A DNA stretch of 64,000 bases. Source: Bacteroidota bacterium. Its GTDB lineage: Bacteria > Bacteroidota > Bacteroidia > Chitinophagales > Chitinophagaceae. The translations under genes were made by a program, and so were the position numbers. Positions 28,855 to 36,360 of the stretch are shown one piece after another. Below the pieces are notes generated by a model. That model was not told the origin of the DNA. It worked only from the letters and a program-made list of their open reading frames with translations, and did not search any database. The stretch covers positions 40,119 to 104,118 of the forward strand of contig JAKIZK010000002.1 in the NCBI GenBank assembly GCA_022708055.1, read 5' to 3'. Numbering within the stretch: position 1 is the first letter of the stretch; the number at the start of each line of letters is the position of its first letter.

Positions 28855-29424
28855 TTACACCTTATCTATCGGTTTTCTTTTATCTGCTTTGATTTGTTTG
28901 AAAAAGCTGGGAGTAAGCCCTGTCACTTTTTTGAACTGGTTGCTTAAATAAGCTACACTGGAGTAATTCATTCTATAAGCGATTTCACTCAGGGAGAGCT
29001 CATCGTACACTAAGAGTTCTTTTACTTTTTCAATTTTCTGTGCGATAAAATATTTTTCAATGGTGGTGCCTTCCACTTCAGAAAACAGGTTGGAAAGGTA
29101 GTTGTAATCGTGGTGCAGTTCCTTGCTTAGAATATCGGATAGGTTATTTTTTATCTCTTCGTTTTGGTGATGTACGATGCTGATAATGGTGTTTTTTATT
29201 TTTTCAATAAGCCTGCTTTTTTTATTATCAAATAATTCAAAACCCAATCGTACCAATGCTGCTTCCAGTTGTTTTTTCTCTTCGGCTGTTGGTTCTTTTA
29301 CCAGGACAGCTTCGCCAAGCGTAACCGAATTTGTTTTCAGCCCGAGTTTATCCAGCTCCTGTTGCACCACCATAATGCAGCGGCTGCATACCATATTTTT
29401 GATATAGAGTTTTTGGCCGGTCAT
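28855..29424 (-). CDS. AraC-type regulator with N-terminal heavy-metal-binding domain
   Basis: 189 residues. Residues 1-70 resemble an HMA fold: KLYIKNMVCSRCIMVVQQEL with CxxC at Cys13 and Cys16, ending LEAALVRLGFEL. Residues 85-180 are an AraC double helix-turn-helix (LSLSEIAYRMNYSSVAYLSN, QFKKVTGLTPSFFKQ). The layout suggests a one-component sensor that binds Cu(I) or a similar ion and activates copA and the chaperone operon; this is inference from fusion and position. Four bases separate it from the DUF1697 gene upstream. Confidence 0.85.
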   Translation of the reverse strand: MTGQKLYIKNMVCSRCIMVVQQELDKLGLKTNSVTLGEAVLVKEPTAEEKKQLEAALVRLGFELFDNKKSRLIEKIKNTIISIVHHQNEEIKNNLSDILSKELHHDYNYLSNLFSEVEGTTIEKYFIAQKIEKVKELLVYDELSLSEIAYRMNYSSVAYLSNQFKKVTGLTPSFFKQIKADKRKPIDKV

Positions 29425-29427
29425 TGT

Positions 29428-29982
29428 TTACATTTTCCTATACACCTTCTCAAAAGTATTCATGTTTCTTGATGTAAAACTATTCTTAAGTTTTTTATTG
29501 CCCAGTATTTTTCCAAATTCGGAATGTAGAGTATCTCCTTTATTCACTTTCCAATAAAAAAATCCTTCTACAATTTTTGCCTCTTCATTTTCTGCCTTAC
29601 CGGATTTTTGGAATTCATGCATCAGTATGTTTTCAATATTTTCTATGCCTGCAAAACCATAAATATGAAAACCGGGGTGCGCTATAAAAGGATTGTGACT
29701 TATGACCGCCGCTATTTCTTCTTTGGTTTTTACAAAAAGAAATGCTTCATATTTAAAATAATCCGACATCGCTTTTTCAAGTATTGGCTTTAACTCCTTT
29801 TTGTTTTTATTAGATGAAAAAATAATATTACCCGAAGCTAAAACAGCCTGCACATTTTCCATTCCGCTTTTTTGAAACAAAGCACACGCTTCGGCCATTT
29901 TCATATTGGTTCCTTTTACATTCACACCCCGGAGGAATGCACAGAAGCTCGACGATAATTTGATTAGTTTTTTTTCAGCCAT
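29428..29982 (-). CDS. DUF1697 family protein
   Basis: 184 residues, normal length. Family signature: FCAFLRGVNVKGTNMKMAEA near the start, VQAVLASGNIIFSSNK, and the C-terminal LKNSFTSRNMNTFEKVYRKM. The molecular function of DUF1697 is unknown. Its stop is three bases before the start of the HMA-AraC regulator, so the two are probably cotranscribed, though a functional link to copper is not evident. Confidence 0.9.
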   Translation of the reverse strand: MAEKKLIKLSSSFCAFLRGVNVKGTNMKMAEACALFQKSGMENVQAVLASGNIIFSSNKNKKELKPILEKAMSDYFKYEAFLFVKTKEEIAAVISHNPFIAHPGFHIYGFAGIENIENILMHEFQKSGKAENEEAKIVEGFFYWKVNKGDTLHSEFGKILGNKKLKNSFTSRNMNTFEKVYRKM

Positions 29983-30106
29983 TTAATTAAACCGCGAAAG
30001 CAATCATTCTACTTAGATAGTTTGTCTTTCAAAATTAAGAAAGTCTAAAATGTATTCGTAATAGTATCCTAAAAGGAAAATATATACCAATAATGCTTTG
30101 GTTTAC

Positions 30107-30114
30107 TATTTTTG
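30107..30114 (+). promoter_or_regulatory. -7 box of comB
   Basis: TATTTTTG is a perfect TAnnTTTG box whose end is only nine bases before ATG 30124. No clear TTTG is found at -33. Transcription would start about three bases before the ATG, a nearly leaderless message. Confidence 0.5.
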
Positions 30115-30123
30115 TCAACTACT

Positions 30124-30849
30124 ATGGCTCACAAACCGACCTTGCACACTTCGCTTTCACCAGCTTTATTACATCTTTACGATTTAAGTAACAGCGTTGT
30201 TGTTATTATTGATGTTTTCAGAGCTACTTCTACGATTGCCTCAGTTTTATTTAATGGTGCCAAAGCTATCATTCCGGTTGACTCGGTAGCAAAAGCAATT
30301 GAAGTCAGTAAAAATATAGGCGCAATCGCTGCCGGCGAAAGAGATGGGAAAATTGCCGATGGACTTCAATATGGCAATTCGCCGCTTGAATATCCCAGAA
30401 CTTTTATTGAAAATAAAACATTGGTACTTACTACTACCAATGGCACACGTTTGTTGCAAATGGCGCTTGATAAAAATGCAGACACGATTATTTCGGGTTC
30501 TTTTCCCAATCTAACTGCCGTATGCGATTTTCTTGTTTCTGAAAAAAAGAATGTAGTGCTGGGCTGTGCCGGGTGGAAAGATCGTTTTAATCTGGAAGAT
30601 ACTTTATTTGCGGGTGCAGTCATTCGCCAGATAAAAAAAGAATTTGAAATACATTGCGATAGTTCGTTGATGGCCGAAAGCATTTATGCAAAGCATAAAC
30701 ATAATTTATTGGATTTTGCACCGCAGCTTACGCATTATCACCGCCTTGTTGAAAGATTTGGATTGATAGAAGATATAAAATTCTGCCTTACACCCGATAC
30801 AGCAAATGTATTGCCGCTATATGTGGATGGTAAGTTGATTGCAAAATAA
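30124..30849 (+). CDS. comB: 2-phosphosulfolactate phosphatase
   Basis: 241 residues from ATG 30124; a TTG at 30112 in frame lies inside the -7 box and is rejected. Family motifs: VVVIIDVFRATSTIASVLFN, AAGERDGKIADGLQYGNSP, LVLTTTNGTRLL and VVLGCAGWKDRFNLEDTLFA. It removes phosphate from 2-phosphosulfolactate, a step of sulfolactate and coenzyme M synthesis. No other sulfonate gene is nearby. In this phylum the product may feed sulfonolipid or sulfonate metabolism, which is inference. Confidence 0.92.
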   Translation: MAHKPTLHTSLSPALLHLYDLSNSVVVIIDVFRATSTIASVLFNGAKAIIPVDSVAKAIEVSKNIGAIAAGERDGKIADGLQYGNSPLEYPRTFIENKTLVLTTTNGTRLLQMALDKNADTIISGSFPNLTAVCDFLVSEKKNVVLGCAGWKDRFNLEDTLFAGAVIRQIKKEFEIHCDSSLMAESIYAKHKHNLLDFAPQLTHYHRLVERFGLIEDIKFCLTPDTANVLPLYVDGKLIAK

Positions 30850-30876
30850 AATTTGCTTACAAATTTTTGAAAACAA

Positions 30877-30905
30877 AAAGCCGGATATCAAAACAATCCG
30901 GCTTT
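30877..30905. terminator. Bidirectional terminator between comB and the small membrane protein gene
   Basis: AAAGCCGGAT and ATCCGGCTTT form a perfect 10-base stem with a nine-base loop. On the minus strand it is followed by TTTTTGTTTTC, a better U-tract than on the plus strand, so it serves the small minus-strand gene at least as well as comB. Confidence 0.75.
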
Positions 30906-30920
30906 AATATGTCAAAAGGT

Positions 30921-31091
30921 TTACATTTTGATTTTTAATACTTTTTCAATAAAGACAGCAATAACAAACAAAGTACAAACCATCATAAGTATTATTGTTT
31001 TTGTATCAGGCTTAGTCTTGTAAGCAATCCAGTCAAAATACTTTGAAAACAATACGATCGCAAGAAATGCAGCAAATATGATATGAAACAT
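30921..31091 (-). CDS. 56-residue membrane protein, unknown function
   Basis: ATG 31091-31089 to TAA 30923-30921. The product starts MFHIIFAAFLAIVLFSKYFD and has two hydrophobic segments joined by a loop WIAYKTKPDTKT, then a basic end, KVLKIKM. Size and layout resemble small two-helix membrane proteins, but no family is recognised. A terminator follows its stop by 15 bases and a promoter-like site stands about 115 bases upstream, so it is probably real in spite of its size. Confidence 0.55.
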   Translation of the reverse strand: MFHIIFAAFLAIVLFSKYFDWIAYKTKPDTKTIILMMVCTLFVIAVFIEKVLKIKM

Positions 31092-31179
31092 ATAAAATAA
31101 GTTTTAACCCCACATACAATCTATAAAACTTCCTACAGCAATTACAGACCCAAACCAACTCAAATGCTTCGATGCTAAC

Positions 31180-31199
31180 AAATCAACGGCTGTTGATTT
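31180..31199 (-). promoter_or_regulatory. Hairpin in the leader of the small membrane protein gene
   Basis: AAATCAAC-GGCT-GTTGATTT is a perfect 8-base inverted repeat with a four-base loop. It would lie at the very 5' end of a transcript begun from the box at 31215-31208. It may be an operator or an RNA structure. Confidence 0.4.
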
Positions 31200-31207
31200 A
31201 TAAACGG

Positions 31208-31235
31208 CAAATGTAAGGGGGGGGAGATAACAAAA
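31208..31235 (-). promoter_or_regulatory. Promoter-like site with a poly-C/G tract in its spacer
   Basis: Minus-strand TTTTG (31235-31231) and a perfect -7 box TACATTTG (31215-31208) are separated by only 15 bases, which include eight consecutive C residues (G at 31217-31224 on the plus strand). The usual spacing is near 19. The rest of the stretch up to 31672 is very AT-rich, with no other recognisable element. Confidence 0.4.
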
Positions 31236-31672
31236 CATATTTACAATATTTGAATGTATTGCGCAACAAATTGTTTTAAATCAATTAATAAAAATTTATA
31301 TCAAATAAATTGGCATTTATTTTTTTTGTTCCAGTAAAAATTATTTCATTTTATATTACACACTTTATTTGAAAAGCGTTTTCAAGTATTCAAATGCAAA
31401 CATTTTAAGTTGAAACACTTATTTTGTTTGTGAGTATATGGACAAGAATATCATGATAATAAATGCCGGATGGAAAGGTTGCTTTATTCTGTAAAATACT
31501 TTACTTGCAGAGACTTTTATACACTGATAAAAAAGTGTTTAAAGCTCATTGTTATAGTCCGCAGATTGCAAAAAAAAGGCGTACAAGTTACATCATTTTT
31601 TTCTTATTCTTACTGATAAAAATTTATTTATTTATTATTCCATTTCTTATGGAAATCTGAAAGGCGTACGCA

Positions 31673-31680
31673 TACCTTTG
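31673..31680 (+). promoter_or_regulatory. -7 box of the SNF2 helicase gene
   Basis: TACCTTTG is a perfect TAnnTTTG match, 62 bases before the TTG start. The -33 position has no TTTG, so the assignment rests on this box alone. Confidence 0.4.
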
Positions 31681-31742
31681 CCGATTACCCAAATTTGGAT
31701 TTACAGTAAACCGTAAATCAAACCATTAAATTCAGAAATCAC

Positions 31743-34700
31743 TTGGCTCTACCGCACCTTATTAAATACATTTACACTCACGGTACTGATGAAGTTATTC
31801 GTCGTGGAAAAAAAATTCATGCAATCGGTTTTGTAGAATTGGTAGAATATGATGACCTTTTTGGTTCTGCCGTTTTTCGTGTAAAGGACGACAGTTATGC
31901 TACATTTTATAAAGTGTATATCCAAAAATTTAAAGAGCCGCAAGCCACCACGCTTCGCTGCGGCTGCCCTTATAATCTGGGAGATATTTGCCGGCACGAG
32001 GCTGCCGCTCTTTTTCAACTGCAGGAAATGATTGACCGTGGGCACCTGCAATCGGAATCGGTAAAATATGACCAACGCCATACCGTTGTAAAAATGAAGA
32101 CCATTGAGATTAAAAGTCTTCGTCTTTTTTCTTCACAAGAGGTTTACAGCGATGCCGAAATCTTTCTACGTACCCACAAGGCCGTAATTGAACATGCAGA
32201 AAATGAAACCGTAAAAGCTACTGTCAGATTAAACAATCAGGATTATAAAGTACTCATTCGCAAAAACGAAGAAAGGAATTTTGATACCAGCTGCGATTAC
32301 GACGACGAAAAACATCCGCTTTGCTTGCCTAAAGTAATTGTTTTTTTACAACTCTTTAATTCGCATGGTGTCAATTATTTTGACAGCATACGCAACTGGG
32401 ATAAAGAAAAAAATAAACTGCTGGAAGCTTACGGCTATTCATTAAACGATAATCTTAAAGGAAAATTTGAATTCGCATATAAAGACGGGAAGCCTTTTTT
32501 GAGAGTATTAGATTCCAGTATCAAAAGAGTGGCACAGGTAGCTGTGCCGGTGCGCCCCGTGCTGCTTCCAATAAAAGAAAAAGAAGAAAAAACATCTGAA
32601 ACAGAAATTACAGATAAAGAAACCGCGGAAGATTTCTCTCAGCGCATTGGCATTGTCTTTAATTTTTCTAAAGAAAATTATCCGCAGGTAACCATAGATG
32701 CCATAATAGGCGAAGTAAACGATGCCCAAAATGCTTTTGTCAACAAAATTGAAAAGCCTGATATCACACGATATATCAACACTGACAATCTTCCGGAAGG
32801 CGACAAAGAATTACTGGCTATGTTGCGCAAATTGCAGGATGTAGAAATAAATAAGTATGTAAGCCGCAATTCTCCTTTCTCGGGTATTTGGGAAAACATT
32901 ATTCACCATGAAACCGAAGACCTGCCGGCAGAAACCAAAGAGTTGATGGCAGAATACCTGTTGCCAAAACTCAAAAAAATATTTACAACAGCCGCAGGAA
33001 GTCCTTTTGTTTTTTTACTTCCCAATAAAAAAGTTTTAAAAACAGCCAACCTGGAAACGCTGCAATTACAGGATGCTGATGCCACTCCTTTTTTTGTAAT
33101 TAAAAAGAACGGCGCCTACCAGATTCAATGCAGAATAAAGGCCGGTGGTATTGAATACGACTTACAGGATAATGAAAGCAACAGTCCGTTTTTCTTTATC
33201 TATAATCAACAGGCTTGGCTTTGGAAAAACGTTGAACTCATTCACCTGCTTGAAAAATTTCTGCCTTCAGGAAAATTATCAATAAAAGCAGATGAATGGA
33301 ATAATAAGCTGGCAGATTTTATATTGCCACTTGCTAAAACTTATAAAGTAGATTTTGATAAAAGCCTAGTCAAAGAGCTGGTTGATGGAAATCCCGAAAT
33401 AAAATTGTTTTTAGTGGAAAAAGGTGAGTATCTCGTTTTTCAACCGGTGTTCTCATATAAAGGATACGAAACAAAAGCAAAAGATAGAGATGAAATGGTA
33501 GTGCCGATGGGCGAAAAAGTGGTAATCGTTCGGCGCAATCGTGAAAAAGAAAATGAGTTTATTCAAAAAATGCAAAATCTTCATTCTGCGTTTATCTACA
33601 ATGAAGACAGTGGCTCGCTGGCGCTTAAAGGTGCCGATGTGCTGAAGAACAACTGGTTTTTTCTTTTTGTAGATGCCATGAAGGATATGAAAACGCCGGT
33701 GTTTGGTTTTGAAGCATTAAAAAATTTCCGATTCAACACGGCCAAACCACAAACCAAAATTTTCATCAGCAGCAATACAGATTGGTTTGATGCCAAGGTA
33801 GATATTGTTTTTGGCGACCAGCATGTAACCGTGGCCGAGGTAAAAAGGGCGTTGGCCAATAAGCAGCAATTTGTACAACTCAATGACGGTACGCTGGGCA
33901 TTTTACCGGAAGAATGGTTGAAAAAATATTCTCTGCTCTTCCGAGTGGGAGAGGGGAAAACAGATACCTTGAAGCTCTCCCGCTATCATTTGAGCGTCGT
34001 GGATGAATTGTATATGACAAGAGATGAAGAAGAGCTGGCTGTAAAGCTTGAAGAAAAATACGACAACCTTCGACAGTTTAATAAAATAAAAGAAATAGAG
34101 CCGCCTGCCCATTTAAGTCATATACTACGACCATACCAGGTTTCGGGTTATCATTGGCTCAATTATCTTACCGAAGTAAAATGGGGCGGCATACTGGCCG
34201 ATGATATGGGTTTGGGAAAAACCGTTCAGGCGCTTTCTTTTTTAGAATACTTTCAAAAAGAAAACGGGAAACTAAAAGCACTGGTGGTGTGCCCTACTAC
34301 TTTGATTTATAACTGGGAGAATGAAATAAAAAAATTTACGCCCGGTCTTACCTATAAAATTCATCATGGGCCGCTGCGTACAAGATTGCAAGATGAAATG
34401 ATGAACCACGAAATTACCATTACAACCTACGGCACTTTGCGCAGCGATATTAAACTACTGATGGGTATTGCATTTGATTATGTAATACTAGATGAGAGTC
34501 AGGCGATTAAAAACCCATCCAGCAAAGTAACAAAAGCAGCAGGTTTATTGCATGCAACCCATCGCTTGTGTATGAGCGGTACGCCTTTGCAAAACAATAC
34601 TTTTGACATTTTTGCACAAATGAATTTTTTAAATCCCGGTATGCTGGGTACCATGGAGTTTTTCCGGCAAGAATTTGCTATTCCTATTGATAAATTTGGC

Positions 34701-35513
34701 GAGCAGGACAGAAAAGAACATCTTAAAAAAATTCTTTATCCCTTCATTTTAAGAAGAACGAAAGAGCAGGTAGCTAAAGACCTGCCCGAAAAACAGGAGA
34801 TGATTCTTTTTTGTGAAATGGAAGAAGAGCAAAGAAGTATTTATGATGCTTACCGAAATGATTTTCGCAATCAGATATTGGGCGCTATAGAAACGCAAGG
34901 CATTCACAAATCGCAGCTCACCATTTTGCAGGGGTTGATGAAGCTAAGACAGATTTGTGACTCACCAGCCATCTTAAACGAGCAGGAAAAATTTGACAAC
35001 CACTCTATCAAATTAGAAGAGTTAGGCAGAGAGATTGCTGAAAACATTGGCGATCACAAAGCCTTAATCTTTTCACAGTTTTTGGGTATGCTGGCCCTTA
35101 TCAGAAAAAAACTGGATGATCTGGGAATCAAATATGAATATTTTGACGGCAGCACATCGGCACCCGACAGAGAGAAAGCCATTCAAAGTTTTCAAAACGA
35201 TACTGAGGTGCGAGTGTTTCTTATTTCATTGAAAGCCGGAGGCGTGGGCCTCAATCTTACGGCCGCCGATTATGTATATATTGTTGATCCTTGGTGGAAT
35301 CCTGCCGTAGAGCAGCAGGCCATTGACCGTACACACCGCATCGGGCAAACCAAAAATATTTTTGCCTACCGCATGATTTGTAAGGATACCATTGAAGACA
35401 AAATACTGCAACTGCAGGAAAAGAAAAAAGCACTTGCAAAAGATATCATTTCTGACGATGCTTCATTTGTAAAAGCATTGACAAGGGAAGACGTGGAGTA
35501 TTTGTTTAGTTAA
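31743..35513 (+). CDS. SWIM zinc-finger SNF2-family helicase
   Basis: 1256 residues. A SWIM finger lies at residues 73-85 (CGCPYNLGDICRH: CxC-x7-CxH). A long middle region follows, then the SNF2 ATPase: LADDMGLGKTVQ (Walker A), VILDESQAIKN (DExQ box), CMSGTPLQNN, and the second RecA lobe with VFLISLKAGGVGLNLT and IDRTHRIGQTK. It is an ATP-driven DNA translocase, probably acting in chromatin-like remodelling, repair or transcription recycling. The start is TTG at 31743, because no ATG precedes the conserved N-terminus. Monocistronic. Confidence 0.93.
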   Translation: MALPHLIKYIYTHGTDEVIRRGKKIHAIGFVELVEYDDLFGSAVFRVKDDSYATFYKVYIQKFKEPQATTLRCGCPYNLGDICRHEAAALFQLQEMIDRGHLQSESVKYDQRHTVVKMKTIEIKSLRLFSSQEVYSDAEIFLRTHKAVIEHAENETVKATVRLNNQDYKVLIRKNEERNFDTSCDYDDEKHPLCLPKVIVFLQLFNSHGVNYFDSIRNWDKEKNKLLEAYGYSLNDNLKGKFEFAYKDGKPFLRVLDSSIKRVAQVAVPVRPVLLPIKEKEEKTSETEITDKETAEDFSQRIGIVFNFSKENYPQVTIDAIIGEVNDAQNAFVNKIEKPDITRYINTDNLPEGDKELLAMLRKLQDVEINKYVSRNSPFSGIWENIIHHETEDLPAETKELMAEYLLPKLKKIFTTAAGSPFVFLLPNKKVLKTANLETLQLQDADATPFFVIKKNGAYQIQCRIKAGGIEYDLQDNESNSPFFFIYNQQAWLWKNVELIHLLEKFLPSGKLSIKADEWNNKLADFILPLAKTYKVDFDKSLVKELVDGNPEIKLFLVEKGEYLVFQPVFSYKGYETKAKDRDEMVVPMGEKVVIVRRNREKENEFIQKMQNLHSAFIYNEDSGSLALKGADVLKNNWFFLFVDAMKDMKTPVFGFEALKNFRFNTAKPQTKIFISSNTDWFDAKVDIVFGDQHVTVAEVKRALANKQQFVQLNDGTLGILPEEWLKKYSLLFRVGEGKTDTLKLSRYHLSVVDELYMTRDEEELAVKLEEKYDNLRQFNKIKEIEPPAHLSHILRPYQVSGYHWLNYLTEVKWGGILADDMGLGKTVQALSFLEYFQKENGKLKALVVCPTTLIYNWENEIKKFTPGLTYKIHHGPLRTRLQDEMMNHEITITTYGTLRSDIKLLMGIAFDYVILDESQAIKNPSSKVTKAAGLLHATHRLCMSGTPLQNNTFDIFAQMNFLNPGMLGTMEFFRQEFAIPIDKFGEQDRKEHLKKILYPFILRRTKEQVAKDLPEKQEMILFCEMEEEQRSIYDAYRNDFRNQILGAIETQGIHKSQLTILQGLMKLRQICDSPAILNEQEKFDNHSIKLEELGREIAENIGDHKALIFSQFLGMLALIRKKLDDLGIKYEYFDGSTSAPDREKAIQSFQNDTEVRVFLISLKAGGVGLNLTAADYVYIVDPWWNPAVEQQAIDRTHRIGQTKNIFAYRMICKDTIEDKILQLQEKKKALAKDIISDDASFVKALTREDVEYLFS

Positions 35514-35633
35514 TCGTAAGTTTTTTACGCTGTGCTGAATAAATTGGTCAAATAAGTATTTGGCGTGGCAAAAAACGGAATTGTATATCAACCTTGATTA
35601 CTGTTCACAGAAACCTTACTGTTTAATTGGGCA

Positions 35634-35667
35634 TTTGTGCAGCTTATGTTGGCAGGTATTACATTTG
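35634..35667 (+). promoter_or_regulatory. Promoter that decides the start of the following lipoprotein gene
   Basis: TTTG (35634-35637) and TACATTTG (35660-35667) with a 22-base spacer fit the Bacteroidota consensus. Transcription would begin near 35673, downstream of the first in-frame start at 35637, so translation must begin at TTG 35703. Confidence 0.65.
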
Positions 35668-35702
35668 TTCTTTTATTTTTCAATTCCGCTAAATACAACA
35701 AT

Positions 35703-36281
35703 TTGAAAAAATCGCTGTTTATTTTTTATATTCTTATTTTTCTTTCTTGCAACAATTCGAAAGAAAATAAGGCTGATAAAGAAACTACAACACAACTAAA
35801 TAATAATAACCAAAATTGGAAAGACAGCTTTCTTGAACTGCAAAAAGCTATTGCAACCGGCGACAGCGAAGCGCTGAAATCTTTTTTTGAATTTCCCATT
35901 CAAAATAAAGGAAACGAAATCTGGTACTATGCCGACTCCAGACTGGTAACGGAAATAAAGCCAAAAGACATAAAACCATTTACCGAAGCCGACTTTGATT
36001 TGTATTTCAATTCCATTTTCTCAATTGACCTGAGGAGAACAATTAGTAAATTGGATATTGAGTCTTTTTTCAAAAACAATAAAGGCTCCAGTCCCGAAAT
36101 TGAAGTTGTAGAAAATACTAAAAGCAAATTGGAGGCAAGATTTGATAACAAAAAAAATAAACTTACGCTATCGTTGATTACAACCGTTCGACCCGATTTA
36201 GCATTAACGACTCATTTTGAATTTGAAATTACTGCATCACAAAAAATAAAATTTTTGCAGTTGCATGTAGAAGATTTTTAA
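35703..36281 (+). CDS. Hypothetical lipoprotein
   Basis: 192 residues from TTG 35703. The N-terminus LKKSLFIFYILIFLSCNNSK (first residue read as Met) is a lipoprotein signal with the Cys at residue 16. The mature part starts with an Asn/Lys/Thr-rich linker and has a mixed alpha/beta domain (LQKAIATGDSEALKSFFEFP) reminiscent of DUF4348/NTF2-like folds, but no family is firmly recognised. It follows the SNF2 gene with its own promoter and is closed by a bidirectional terminator. Confidence 0.65.
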   Translation: MKKSLFIFYILIFLSCNNSKENKADKETTTQLNNNNQNWKDSFLELQKAIATGDSEALKSFFEFPIQNKGNEIWYYADSRLVTEIKPKDIKPFTEADFDLYFNSIFSIDLRRTISKLDIESFFKNNKGSSPEIEVVENTKSKLEARFDNKKNKLTLSLITTVRPDLALTTHFEFEITASQKIKFLQLHVEDF

Positions 36282-36311
36282 ATTCATCAATAACAGATTT
36301 TTTGAAAAAAC

Positions 36312-36340
36312 AAAAGCCGATCAAAACTGACCGGCTTTTT
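36312..36340. terminator. Terminator between the lipoprotein gene and the convergent PpiD-like gene
   Basis: AAAAGCCGATCA and TGACCGGCTTTT form a stem with one mismatch and a four-base loop, flanked by a T run on the plus strand and, read backwards, by TTTTGTTTTTT. It can serve both genes. Confidence 0.75.
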
Positions 36341-36360
36341 ATTATGCTTGTAATTTAAGA

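Noticed and set aside
6979..29424. Integrative element carrying the metal genes
   Set aside because: No integrase, relaxase, transposase, tRNA target or flanking direct repeats were found; only short dispersed repeats.
31463..31660. 65-codon plus-strand frame upstream of the SNF2 gene
   Set aside because: Very AT-rich, composition like the surrounding non-coding DNA, and it ends just before the SNF2 promoter box.
35637..35702. N-terminal extension of the lipoprotein gene
   Set aside because: The first in-frame start lies within the promoter; the lipoprotein signal fits TTG 35703.
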